Shown piece by piece: positions 36,825-50,178 of a stretch of DNA of 64,000 bases; position 1 is the stretch's first letter; every line of letters starts with the position of its first letter. Where the stretch lies: the NCBI GenBank assembly GCA_001599935.1, contig BCIJ01000002.1, forward strand, positions 1,162,035 to 1,226,034. Reading direction: 5' to 3'. The DNA is from Holtermannia corniformis. Its lineage: Eukaryota; Basidiomycota; Tremellomycetes; Holtermanniales. A program made the translations under genes and the position numbers. The notes beneath the pieces are model-generated. The model was not told where the DNA came from. It saw nothing but the letters and a program-made list of their open reading frames with translations, and ran no database searches.

Positions 36825-37462
36825 GTTTGGTTCGGTGACGACGGGTGCGGTCTGAGCTGGGATGGGATGGAAGACTGTAGACGATGCAACAGTGCTTTGC
36901 TATGTGTTGTGATTGCAGTGATGCTACTATCAATTGCTGCTGTTGTTTCCTGGTGCCGTTCAACTCGACGCTGACGATCGCCCGCCGGCAGCGCACTCAA
37001 GCTTAACTCGGGATCGGGAACAGAAAATAGGCTCGCGGCGACGGCAACTATCAAGGAAAGGTTCAGCGGAGCAATGATCCACGGTGCAACGAGCCAGCAC
37101 AGGCGGCAGTGAAGAACCACTGCCGCCGACTAGACAAACAATCGCAACTTCCAAGACAAGCTTGACCACCATGCCCTCTGACAAAGCCCAACACCTAGGC
37201 TCGGCTCACAAGAGACGACGCGCGGCAAGTTGCATAGCGGGCGCACTAGGCCACGTGCAGAGGTCTTTTCGCGGCTTAAATCGGCTTATCGTGAGATGCC
37301 ACCGGCTCGCCACTCGCTCGCCACTCCACTCGCCACTCAACGTCGGAATGAGTCTATGATCACGATCTGAACTCTGCACGGCACGCTCGACGTTGCTACG
37401 ACTCGCTTCCACTCCACTACGACTCGCTTCCGCTTCACTACCTACTACTCGCGTCGTCACGA
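36825..37462. promoter_or_regulatory. Divergent intergenic region with short tandem repeats
   Basis: Between the transcription-factor start (minus) and the peptidase-like gene (plus). It contains degenerate CTCGCCACT repeats near 37311-37345 and a 21-nt unit repeated twice at 37396-37437. No coding exon is recognised. Confidence 0.45.
37396..37437 (+). repeat. Two tandem copies of a 21-nt unit
   Basis: Copies at 37396-37416 and 37417-37437 begin CTACGACTCGCTTCC and match at about 19 of 21 positions. They lie 25-65 bp upstream of the peptidase-like gene's start, so they may be in its promoter or leader. Confidence 0.7.
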
Positions 37463-39570
37463 ATGTCCATAGCAATGGATCCTGTATATCACAATAGGAG
37501 TGAGTGACGCCTGCTCTGATCTCCTAGAGTCACTGCTGACTAGTCAGGGATCGTTGAGCTTTCAGATTGCGAGTTGATTGCGGCTGGCCTAATGGGACAC
37601 AGTGAGCCGCAACCTGCACACGTATGCTGTCTGTGGGACTGACGGTTCTTCTGCAGATGTACCACCCGGTATCACATCGGTCGTGGACAAGATCAGAGCC
37701 AAACCGCATTATCTGGGCTGTTAGTCCCTCCACGGTCTCCCTGCTGCCAAGGACTCACACGGCTTTGCGATGCTAGCGGTGACCTGCTTCCAAGTTGAGC
37801 TACTCAAACAGTCGTACGACATCCCGCCCGCCCCGGTCAACGCTCCTGCACCTCCGAGTTGCCCAACTCCGAGCAACGAAACGCTCTACTCGCAGATCAG
37901 CAACACTTTCGAGTCTCGAACGGTCGTGGCACCCGCCTTGATCTCCGAGTTCGAAAGGCGCTTCTTCTACCATGGGATATCTGGAACCCCACCAGAGCTC
38001 CTTTGGCGGTCAGATCTCGAGTCCAACCCTTACGTCGTGCCAGCGGTCGACGCGCACTTTTCCGAGCTTCCCACCAAAACCGCTCATGGAGTGTTCGGCA
38101 CCGCTCTCAATGCGGCCTGGGACGAATTGGGGCCACTGATCGTGGCGTCGATCAAGGCCAAACGGATCGAATATGCAGCTGTCAAAACGGCCCGATTCGT
38201 CACGGTCGTCAAAGGGGAGGAGATTGCAGGGCCCGTCGTGCTCTGGATTGCCGTGCAGCCTGGCAAGACGGACGCGCGCTCGGTCTGTGACGCAACCCCC
38301 GATCTACTGCATATCCTCAATGACGCTCACATTCACAATGTTGTCGTCGAGTGGTACGAGGGATCGGTCGTCAGCTTTGCCGCGTCTGCACCCGCGTTGA
38401 TAAAGGTCCCGCACCTCACGCATCCATCTTTTGGTGTGAATCATCCGTACAATGCCGCCTTGGGCATTCCCATCGCTCGGCAAGAAGATGACGCGCAAGG
38501 GACTATCGCACTACTCTTCAAGGAGATGCGATTCAAGGATGGCGCACCGAGTGACCGAGTTCTGGCTCTCACAAACAAACACGTCGTCTCTGTCGACGCG
38601 GAGACAGACGGTCCGAACAAGGCCGATACGACACCCATCCTCGTCTGCAGCGAGCGTCGGCACCCACTCGCAGTGTCAGAGATCAAAGACGCTCTCAACA
38701 ATGGCTTGCGGACCGCCCTCTGGTTCGCAGATGGACTCGAGGCCCTTGAGCAGTCATCAGACGATCATGGCAAGGCATTCGGCCGCATGAGGAGTGCGCT
38801 CGGCGACGTCGTCGAAGACAACTCGGTTCTCGTCTCGCTTTTCAACGAGGTCGTACAAGTCTGGCAAGACGTCGGCAACCGTCATCTCGGGACCGTCGAC
38901 TGGGCCCCGGCCATTTCCAAAACCATCGACGACCACTGTTACACTCGCGACATTGCGACGATATCAGTGTATCGCGACAAGCTCAACAACTTTGACGGCA
39001 ACGTGGTCGATCTCGGTGCGTTGGACCTTGGGTCCCTCTTCCTTATCGCTTTCAGTTCGTGTATCGAGCTTTTAACCTTTAGGGAATCAATACTCAAAAC
39101 TGCAGCTGGAAGACATGTTTTGGCCGACCGCCCGCGCCCGCCAAGGAAAGGCACTACCGGTCGACATGCAATTGCCGATCCGCAAGATCCTGAACTATTC
39201 GAGCGTTTTCAATGCGGACCAAGAAGATGCCCAAGGCGAACCAGCTTGTGTGGTCGCCAAATATGGCAGCACAACCAAGTTGACCATCGGTCGGTACTCG
39301 AGTATGGAGGCATTCGTCTGTCTTGCCACCGGTGTCGAGTCAAGAGAAGTTGTCATCTACAACCATAGCCGCCAATCTGGCGACTTCTCCAGCTACGGCG
39401 ATTCAGGTTCATTGGTCTTTACCGGCGACGGCCACGGTCTCGGCATCCTTCATTCAGGCATGGAGCGTGGGTTTGACACCCACGTCACGTTCGCTACCCC
39501 GCTTTGGTGGATCCTCGACCAAGTTCGTATCGAATATCCGCATGCCGAGTTCTACGGCATTGCAGAATGA
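37463..39570 (+). CDS. Trypsin-fold serine peptidase-like protein
   Basis: Intracellular or unclassified peptidase-like protein; no signal peptide is seen. I assembled exons 37463-37499, 37548-37601, 37657-37719, 37795-39015 and 39083-39570, all in phase. The N-terminus reads MSIAMDPVYHNR, then VPPGITSVVDKIRAKPHYLG joined to FELLKQSYDIPPAPVN. A chymotrypsin-like triad can be proposed: His in RVLALTNKHVVS (codon at 38580), Asp in CYTRDIATISV, and Ser in SSYGDSGSLVF (codon at 39403), followed by GLGILHSGM. The middle helix-rich insert (LEALEQSSDDHGKAFGRM) separates His from Asp. The last intron (39016-39082) is 67 nt. The protein ends FYGIAE. Long uncharacterised proteins of this style exist in mushroom-forming fungi as far as I recall; substrate and activity are unknown. 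The ATG at 37475 is an in-frame alternative start. Confidence 0.8.
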
Positions 39571-39725
39571 GCTATCAGTTGTACCATTTGTTAAATGACA
39601 TGATCGCTGACATCAAAATGATTGTATCACTACCTGTCGGACGTCCATTTCACCCACGGCGCACCGTGGATCGCCCTCGTAAAGGGTCGAGGTTGTCGCT
39701 AGTAGTATCGTGAGACCACACGACC

Positions 39726-42582
39726 ATGCCAAATCTCCTTCGCGGCGTCGTGACCAAGACGGGCGCGATGCAAAAGACAATCACTGTCACTGTACGTCTA
39801 CGCCGGTCGGAAGCCCGACGAGGCCGAGCAAGTGCTGATTCGAAGCGTATAGGTTCGGAGGACGTTTGAACACCCAAAGCTGCTCAAGGTGAGTCGTAGC
39901 TTGAATGGCGGGCCTGGACCGGCCGATATGGCCGATCTAGGCGGAGCGTTTGGAGCTGGTCTGTGACTGGTTCGGATCCGTGAGCTCGAGTCAGTCTGTG
40001 GCTGGCATACCGTACCAGCGAACCCATCGCCAAGTCGTTCCGCAGGCTACAGACTGCGGGACGAGCCCATGGTACAGCCTTCGCTCGTTTGTAGCCATAT
40101 CGTTGTGACGCAAAATAGAACCATCTGGGTCAGATGGAGCCGTGCATAAGCAGCTGTATCTGGGCATACCGCGGTGTCCAACCAGCAGCCGTCCACCGTT
40201 CACTACCTATTACAGTCGCACCTCGGATCGCCGCACACCAGCGGGCCTGTAGATGAGCGCCAGGTGTCAGATAGGCGTGACAGCTGCTAGTATGATCGCA
40301 CGGGATCCATCTTGTGGCTCTGCAGTGCTGGACTGCCCACCGAGCTACGTGCATCGGGTGATCTGGAAAGGCCGTTCAGCCCAGGCTCTGGACCACCCGG
40401 TCCTGGATGCGCATCTAGCAGCTGGCAAACCCGGATGACATCGCAGACTTGTTGCGATCCGCCCCGTCGTTTCGTCGTCACAATCACCTTCATCAGCCAA
40501 GTGAATCAAACCGTGGTTTTGGTCGCGAATGCGCGACTGATCCTCGCCGTTGAAGACTTGGACTCAAGCAGGGTGCCATTGCTGGTCTCCAGCCAAGCGT
40601 TACTTGCAGTTGTCGACCGTGTCGGCTACCTAAGTGTGGGTAAAGGATGACTGCTGCTCGTCAGCAGGATTCCGGCATGAGCACTAGGAAGGACCCACGT
40701 TGCGTCGAATGCTCGGGCGGTATTCATACAGCTTTGTGGGAGTCGAAAAGGCATCCGTGGTCTACCTTGATATCCATGCGATGCAAGATGCTATAGCAAC
40801 CGTGCAGTCAGATCAGTTGGATGTCATGATCGCTCCGATCAGATCGATCGCGGCGCGATCACAACGAACACTGGGTAAGTTGTACGCCGTTTGCGACACT
40901 CGACTCTAGCCGGTCAGTCGTCACACGACTGGACCTCCGCCGAGATGTGTCGTCATGTGGATCGTATCCGACACGGACTGGCGCTGCATGGCTAGGAGAT
41001 CGACCCGTTGCTGAGCTAGGTGGTATATATACCGACGAGCTGCGGCACACGCGATTAGAAACATATGCAGTAGACCAGTCCGGACATGCACTGGAGCGGT
41101 TGAAAGCGTGGTGGCACTCGAGTTCGTGGAAACGGTCACAGCAGTGGACTGCTGCGGTTCAGTATGCGGTCGAGTCTACGGCGACTCCGTATCTGCACGG
41201 CTTTGCCGCGGTGCAGGTGATTGAGATGTGCAATTCGCCTCTGCGAACCACTGCATAGCCTCGGCTGGCACGATCCAGGCTTTGCGGACACCGTTCAGCG
41301 ACCAGTTGCGAGATGACTTGCGGCAGAATCACGTGCTCTACCCAAGCAGATCTCCATGCTTCATCTGCTACTGCAGAAGGACGGTTGCTTGCCTCGAGCC
41401 TCACGGCCAATGTGACGAGAGGCTGTCTTATATATAGCTGGATCATTCGCCGGCCGATGGGCCGATGAACGAGACGATGGGCTATCTAGTACGGCCACCA
41501 CCTCACTTGGCCAGTGATATCGACCCATGGATGCCGTTTCTGCTTTGCGCCATCAAGCGCGTGCGAGCAGCTGCCAGTGTATCACTGCAGTATGTACCTG
41601 TGTCTGGACAGTAGTCGTGCTTGTCGTGTGTGGGTCTTGGCCGGTTGTGGTGCATACATACGCAGATGTCGACTCTGCGAGGTTTTGGTTGAGTACTAGA
41701 TGCCGTTGCGTACGGGCGTGTATCTCTGTTCGTTGTTGCTCCTCCGCGCCAAGGCTAGCACATCCACTTATCGCGAGCTTGTGTCTGACCGCTCTGGTGG
41801 TGAAGAACGACGACTCGGCTGCGCACCGAGATGCTTACACATCTCGTGCCAAACTCTTGCGCTGTGCTCGGCGGAGTCTTCATACCCGTACGGTGTAGGA
41901 GGCGGCATCGAGTAGCGCCTAATTCCGATGCTCAGCCTTTCCTTGCCAACGTTGATTTGTACTGCAAGCGCGTTCTGGAGTGTACGCAATGCGCCAAGTC
42001 TGATTCGTCACCATTTGCGGAAGGAGTCTGCGAGCTGCTCGACCTGGCGGAACGAACTTCACAGCAGGGGCGCTTGAACTGCTACGAAGTAGGCTCGATC
42101 GGCCGCTCGCATCTCCGCGCAACGTGCTCATTGGTCGCGCGCAAGGACACATGTCGCTTCAAGCTCGAGTTGGAAGTCATCAGCTGCCCGGGTTAAGCCT
42201 GCCGGATCGATAAGTGGGACAGCGCTGGACAGCCGTACGTAGCTCCGAAGGTGGACTTTCATTCGCGCAAATGCTGTTTGCCAGATTGATAGGAATGCGC
42301 CTTCACCATGGACCGAGCTGACTCCAGTGCAGCAAATGGAGAGTCATAAAAAGTTCCTTGTGCACGACGAGACGGAGCGTAAGTGCCTCTTGCATGGCAC
42401 GATCAGACGCTAACCAAGGCATCGCAGGGGCACGGATAAACGACCTCGTGACCATCCGCGCATGCAAACCGTTCTCAGCTCGCAAGACGTTCACACTCGA
42501 TTCGATCGATCGGCACGCACTGGATCTGAAGGAGAAGGCAGAGGCTGGCGCTGAGAGCCTAGAAAGCGCGCATGCGCATTGA
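39726..42582 (+). CDS. mrps17: Mitochondrial small-subunit ribosomal protein uS17m, split by a 2.4 kb intron
   Basis: rRNA-binding protein of the mitochondrial 30S-like subunit. Exon 1 (39726-39791) encodes MPNLLRGVVTKTGAMQKTIT and TV; exon 2 (39853-39888) encodes VRRTFEHPKLLK. Exon 3 (42333-42378) encodes QMESHKKFLVHDETE, and exon 4 (42428-42582) RINDLVTIRACKPFSARKTF onward, ending AHAH. MxKTxxVxVRR, HKKFLVHDE and the RPLSxxK-like CKPFSARK are uS17 hallmarks, and the four exons join in frame to give the full fold. Intron 1 is 61 nt and intron 3 is 49 nt, but intron 2 (39889-42332) is 2,444 nt. It has a normal GTGAGT donor and a CTGAC branch 13 nt before CAG. No other candidate exons for the middle of the protein were found. 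Confidence 0.88.
39889..42332 (+). other. Giant intron of uS17m (2,444 nt)
   Basis: It begins GTGAGT and ends with a CTGAC-type branch and CAG. It has no recognised gene. Several ATG-started frames of 60-100 codons occur on both strands, e.g. 41159-41446 minus, without family or splice support. A perfect 12-nt palindrome, GGTATATATACC, lies at 41022-41033 and another TATATATA run near 41430. I did not detect terminal inverted repeats that would mark an inserted element. Confidence 0.75.
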
Positions 42583-43669
42583 GGGATTGGGATCGTCGCA
42601 TATTGTACCATGTATCACATTGCATCGCACTTTGCTAGCGCATAACGAGGCTGAAAGTCGGGCCTGTGGGTTGTTGGACGGTGCTAGAGGCCGACGGAGG
42701 TGGCATTGTAAAAATCGAGTTTGAGCTTGCAGGCTTGACCTGATCCGGACTCCATGTGTTTGTCATCAGCGTGGCCAGATACGTGTCCTCGGGACTCGGT
42801 TTCGCGGTCTCGGCAGAAGACACTTTCGAACTCATCCTGGTATTGTACTGTTGCAGGCCCATCTACCCACATCGCTCAGCTTTATGCGACGCACGACACA
42901 TCCGCCTGTCCGATGCTCAGACAACACAAAGGACTGCGCGCCGCTGAATATCAAGGAGGACACGAGGTCAAAGGACGCACAAGTCCGCTGCTGCAATGCG
43001 CGGCCACGTTTCTGTCGCCGCTCGGCGGAGCGGCGGGCTCAGGTGAGCCATCCGCGTTATATAGGACTCTCGGTCGGAGCTTGGGTGAAGGACGTAACGC
43101 GTATCGATTAGCTGAAGCATGGAACGCAGATTGCAAGAGCTGCATCATTCGCCCCGCTGTTGCATGGCAAACTCAACAGCGGCAGTCAGGACAATACAGG
43201 CGTTACTAGCATCGACTTTTTCAATCCTCTTGCGCACCTGAGCCACGGTAAGCGTCTAAGAATTACACCGGCTCAAGAGCAGTCGTTTCGTTTGCTGGAA
43301 TCGTCGGGTGGCAACCGATCCCGCTCGGGGAATCCTCGGCGACACGGCCCGGTCCTCCTGACGATCATAACCCATTGCATGTCCATCACTTGCGTATTGA
43401 CATGCTGCAACGTGTGAGAGTGCAGCTTGCTAGAGGCATGGCTGCACGGTCGTCTTATCAGCGCGTAGCAGTTGTGCCGGTATGGCGATACTTTCGTCAC
43501 TCTGCTTTGCTCGCGGAAGCTCAGGCGGCCCATCCGACCAAAGCCAAAGGCAAGAGCGTGCAGAACGGTTCGAGTGTTGCAGAGCACGCCAAAGTCGGTG
43601 AGCTGAGCTCTAGCCCATCAAAATACCGTACCGCTCGGAGTAGGTCCACTCTTCTACTTGATATTGCAT
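42583..43669. other. Intergenic between uS17m and the SDR gene
   Basis: About 1.1 kb without a convincing gene. A TATATA sequence near 43057 and short overlapping frames on the minus strand (42635-42872) hint at a possible small transcript, but two different frames look equally coding-like. The final 200 bp may contain a 5' leader intron of the SDR gene, because a CTGAC followed by CAG sits just at its start codon. Confidence 0.4.
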
Positions 43670-46937
<3,268 letters not shown>

Positions 46938-47317
46938 TTTGAGATGGGAAAAGGTGAGGATGCGCCGTCTACACGTTGACTTTTCGAAAGACGGTCGGGA
47001 GAGCACGGCCGGTCGTAAACGGAGGGGATCACTTAGCAGGGATCACCAAGATGTCAACGGTGGGTGAGTAGTGAGAAGACGCCGCGGTTGATGATGGATC
47101 TCGGATAGACACTGATGCTCTACTGGCTTCGCTTCGAGACGATCAGCTGTTCTGTGATCGGAAGACGGATGGTCTCGCAAAAGTGGCTTCCGTTTGTGGC
47201 TTCCACGTTTGTGCGAAGCGCATGGTGCACCTTTTCGCCGCAGCGTAGGCTTCTCATCGCGTCGGCGAGGTAGTACTTGAACCCAGCTATCCCCAGTCGT
47301 GTCAACGTCAAGCCATC
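46938..47317. promoter_or_regulatory. Divergent region between adenylate kinase and the small orphan gene
   Basis: 380 bp between two divergent start codons. A frame on the minus strand (47120-47311) is open but has no ATG. No other feature is seen. Confidence 0.4.
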
Positions 47318-47659
47318 ATGTCCACACCAGCCCGGTATCGAGTCCAGCTGGAATACGGCCCGCCTTCAGGCCCGACGTCTCCTCAAGTCATGTTCATAGG
47401 TGACAGTCTGTCCCGACTATCCCAGCAGATCATACACCACAATATCGCCCATCGACCGGTCAGTCTGTGTGCGAGCTGGACGCAAGCTGACGCTTCACAG
47501 GTAGACGGGACAGCTGCTCGCTTTGAAACCGTGTTCGAAGAGTACACTGGCAAGTGCTGGTCTGCAATCTACCCTACCACCTCTTTACTCGGTACAGGCG
47601 CCGGTGCTGACACGGTCGTTGATTGCTGGCTGTGCGAGCGTAGTGCAAAGTCAAAGTAG
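47318..47659 (+). CDS. Small orphan protein, intact member of a tandem pair
   Basis: Not recognised. It starts MSTPARYRVQLEYGPPSGPT. A 42-nt intron (47459-47500; GTCAGT donor, CTGAC branch, CAG end) sits after HRP, and the protein continues VDGTAARFETVFEEYTGKCW to SAKSK. Because the intron is a multiple of three the frame is open with or without splicing. The reason to believe it is its neighbour: 200 bp downstream a second copy has a matching start, the shared LSQQIIHH/LAQQVLHH helix, the same intron position after HRP and a following V/ADGxA. About 100 residues, no signal peptide, no membrane segment. Confidence 0.6.
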   Translation: MSTPARYRVQLEYGPPSGPTSPQVMFIGDSLSRLSQQIIHHNIAHRPVSLCASWTQADASQVDGTAARFETVFEEYTGKCWSAIYPTTSLLGTGAGADTVVDCWLCERSAKSK

Positions 47660-47857
47660 CGTGACGGCATGCACAACGGTCAGCGCTATCAGTATCAGTC
47701 TTCTCACACAAAGGTCGAGCGTGCACAAAGGTCGCGTTTCCCTCCGTCGCTCTCTATCGACAATCGAGCTGGCTTGACGACGGCGCATAGGCTTCTCTCC
47801 GTCTGGTCCATCCATCTCTTCGGCCGACCGAGCGTCACTACATCCTCAACTCTGCAC

Positions 47858-48131
47858 ATGCCTGCAAGCAAGTACCGCATCACGCTCTCATACAGGCCCA
47901 CCAAGGCTTCCCTATGCCCCGAGACCATGTTGGCTTGAGGCGGGCCAGCCAAGCTCGCGCAACAGGTCCTACACCACATCGCAAACCACCGCCCGGTAAG
48001 GATCCGACCGCGCACTGACGTGAGCTGCATATGCATAGGCCGACGGCTCGGCCGTTGTGATCAGTACCAAGTTTCAAGAGCTCACTAGTGGTCGATGGGA
48101 AGAGCGGTACACTAGACTCTGGGGACGATAG
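47858..48131 (+). pseudogene. Tandem copy of the small orphan gene with an in-frame stop
   Basis: The copy starts MPASKYRITLSYRPTKASLC at 47858. It has TGA at 47936-47938 where the upstream gene has a Gly codon, then continues in the same frame with KLAQQVLHHIANHRP. A 43-nt intron (47996-48038) follows at the same position as in the intact copy, then ADGSAVVISTKFQELTSGRW to TAG 48129-48131. The frame downstream of the stop is fully maintained across a working-looking intron. This suggests a recent nonsense mutation, stop-codon readthrough, or an assembly/base error rather than long decay. Confidence 0.6.
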
Positions 48132-48259
48132 TTACGCACACATTACGTAATCTTTGAATTGTCTGCTGCATCTTGAGAAGCCAATCCTCCTCACGGTTCA
48201 TCTGTGGAATCCGACAGCGACGTGATCCATCTTGTCAAGCTTCTTGTAACCTGTACAGC

Positions 48260-50090
48260 ATGTACAAGACTGCGTCCAAACCGGCCGCGCCGCTAAACGC
48301 ACTGCCGCTGCCGTATGCGCAAGCTCAGACGTCACAGCCAGCCAAGAAGGAGCCGAGGCAGCCGATGCGGTCAGTCATAGGCGCAGTCGGGTCAGGCAGC
48401 GCTGATGATACCATGCAGCACTTCAAAGCTTAGCAACAGTACGTCTGATGCGACTTGGGCCATTCGCACAGACCGACTGACTGTCACAGAGCTCAAGGTG
48501 CTCCCGACGCACGCCGAGACGGGAGAGCCCGTCGAGGAAGACGAGGATGACGACGAGCTGGAAGAAGACGAGCGGGGCGGCGTTCAATTCTACACGCCGT
48601 TGTCGCAGATCCCGGCCGGGACGGCGAGGCGCGACGCTCAGAGGTTGACAAAGACGGAAAAGGCAAAGCTGCCGCGAGTGACGGCGTACTGTACCGCTGC
48701 GTGCGTCCCCTGCTGCGTTCCAGTCGAGATGGCTGATCAAGCGATAGTAACTATGATCTACAGGCCCTGCTAGCGTACCTGTCAGCACGGCCCGACTCGT
48801 ACAGGTGTCACCCGCGCCTGTTTGACACGGAATGCGTGCACACTCCCTACCTCCCTCCACCTTCCCACCACGCCACAGCGTCCTCGGCTTCTGGCAAAGC
48901 CGCCGCGTCACCCAGGCTCCGCGCCCAAGTGCCCACCGCCGTCCCCGAAGGCGACCTCCTCAACCTCGACACGCCTTCATCCCACGCGGCCGAGCGCGAA
49001 CGTAAACGTCAAACAGGCTTCTCGAAACGTCCCGGTGCTAAACGCGCGAAATCGACGCCTCAAGCCGAAGATTCAGAAGATGACGATTGGGAAGAGGAGG
49101 AGTGGGTGCCCGATGTCTTTGTGTTTGAGTACGGGACCGTCGTGGTCTGGGGCATGACCGAGCGCGAAGAGAAACGGTTATTGAATAGCTTGTGCGTCGA
49201 GTCAACATCGGCAACTGGGCTGATGCGAACAGCCGCAAATTCGAACTGGAGCGACTGTCGGCGGAAGACGTCGAGATGGAGGATTTAAATTTCTACTATG
49301 CCGACTATTCGCGGTATGTCGTGTCTTCAGCGCATTATACTGTATACTTATAGGCGTAGGATCTACAACGATGTCATCACCCTCCGCAAAGGCTCCTCTT
49401 ACATGTGAGTTCGGTCTCCCTTGCGCATCAACTGACACGTACAGGACAAAACTCTCCCTCTCGCACGCCCTCTCGCAAAGTGTCAAGATCTCCCTGTTCG
49501 AAGAGCTCATCACGGGAACGATTGAGCAGACCAAAGATCTACCGAAAAGTCTGTCCGAGACGGGCAAGATTGGGGTCAGTCGACTGGACGCGGTAGGCAG
49601 AGCTGACGACGTCAGATGCCGCGGAGTGAGATCATGAAGCAGATTGGGAATCTGTTCATCTTGCGGATCAATATCAACCTCGTTGGCTCCATCTTGGATT
49701 CTCCGGTATGTGCTGCGTGGCGGTCGCGAGCAGTAAAGCTGACGCGGCGCAGGAATTCTTCTGGTCGTTCCCGGATCTCGAACCGCTGTATAATGCCGCG
49801 CGATCCTATCTTGAAATCAGTCAGCGGATAGACTTGTTGAATGCCCGGGTGGATGTGAGATGCCCTGTGTTACGCGCCGACGTGTACTGACGCTGGATAG
49901 GTGCTGCAAGATATGCTCAAGCTGTTGAAAGAGAGCGTGAACAGCAGCCATGGCGAACGTCTCGAAGCCATCGTCATCTTTCTCATGTCCGTCGCGCTTG
50001 TGCCTCGTAGCGACACGGCTGACACGCAACAGCGCGATCGAGATCGTGCTTGGAATCATCACCATCCTCGTCGATCTCTCGTTCTCCTAG
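48260..50090 (+). CDS. Rmd1/Rmd8 family protein (DUF155)
   Basis: Membrane-anchored member of the RMD1/RMD8/SIF2 family, linked in yeast to sporulation and in animals (RMND1) to mitochondrial translation. The protein starts MYKTASKPAAPLNALPLPYA. A 20-nt exon (48419-48438) supplies TSKLSN so that RTSKLSNKLKVLPTH is formed. LPRVTAYCTAANYDLQALLA is made across the next intron. Then come ECVHTPYLPPP, an acidic insert, VFVFEYGTVVVWGMTEREEK, EDLNFYYADYS, KLSLSHALSQSVKISLFEEL and SETGKIGMPRSEIMKQIGNL. FWSFPDLEPLYNAARSYLEI follows, and a final hydrophobic helix, IEIVLGIITILVDLSFS, with the stop at 50088. The single C-terminal helix fits tail anchoring. Confidence 0.92.
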
Positions 50091-50178
50091 ATGCCGCGTT
50101 GTACCTGTTACAGTCTCATCTCGTGTATTGCTACCACCCATCTATGCTATGCTACAATTCACTTGCGTGTTTATCTCT

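Noticed and set aside
41159..41446. 95-codon ATG frame on the minus strand inside the uS17m intron
   Set aside because: Protein-like composition, but the opposite strand is also open and no homology is recognised. Kept only as a note on the giant intron.
42635..42872. Small gene on the minus strand downstream of uS17m with a TATATA box near 43057
   Set aside because: Two overlapping frames (75 and 62 codons) look equally coding-like and an upstream ATG would block both. No family or intron supports either one.
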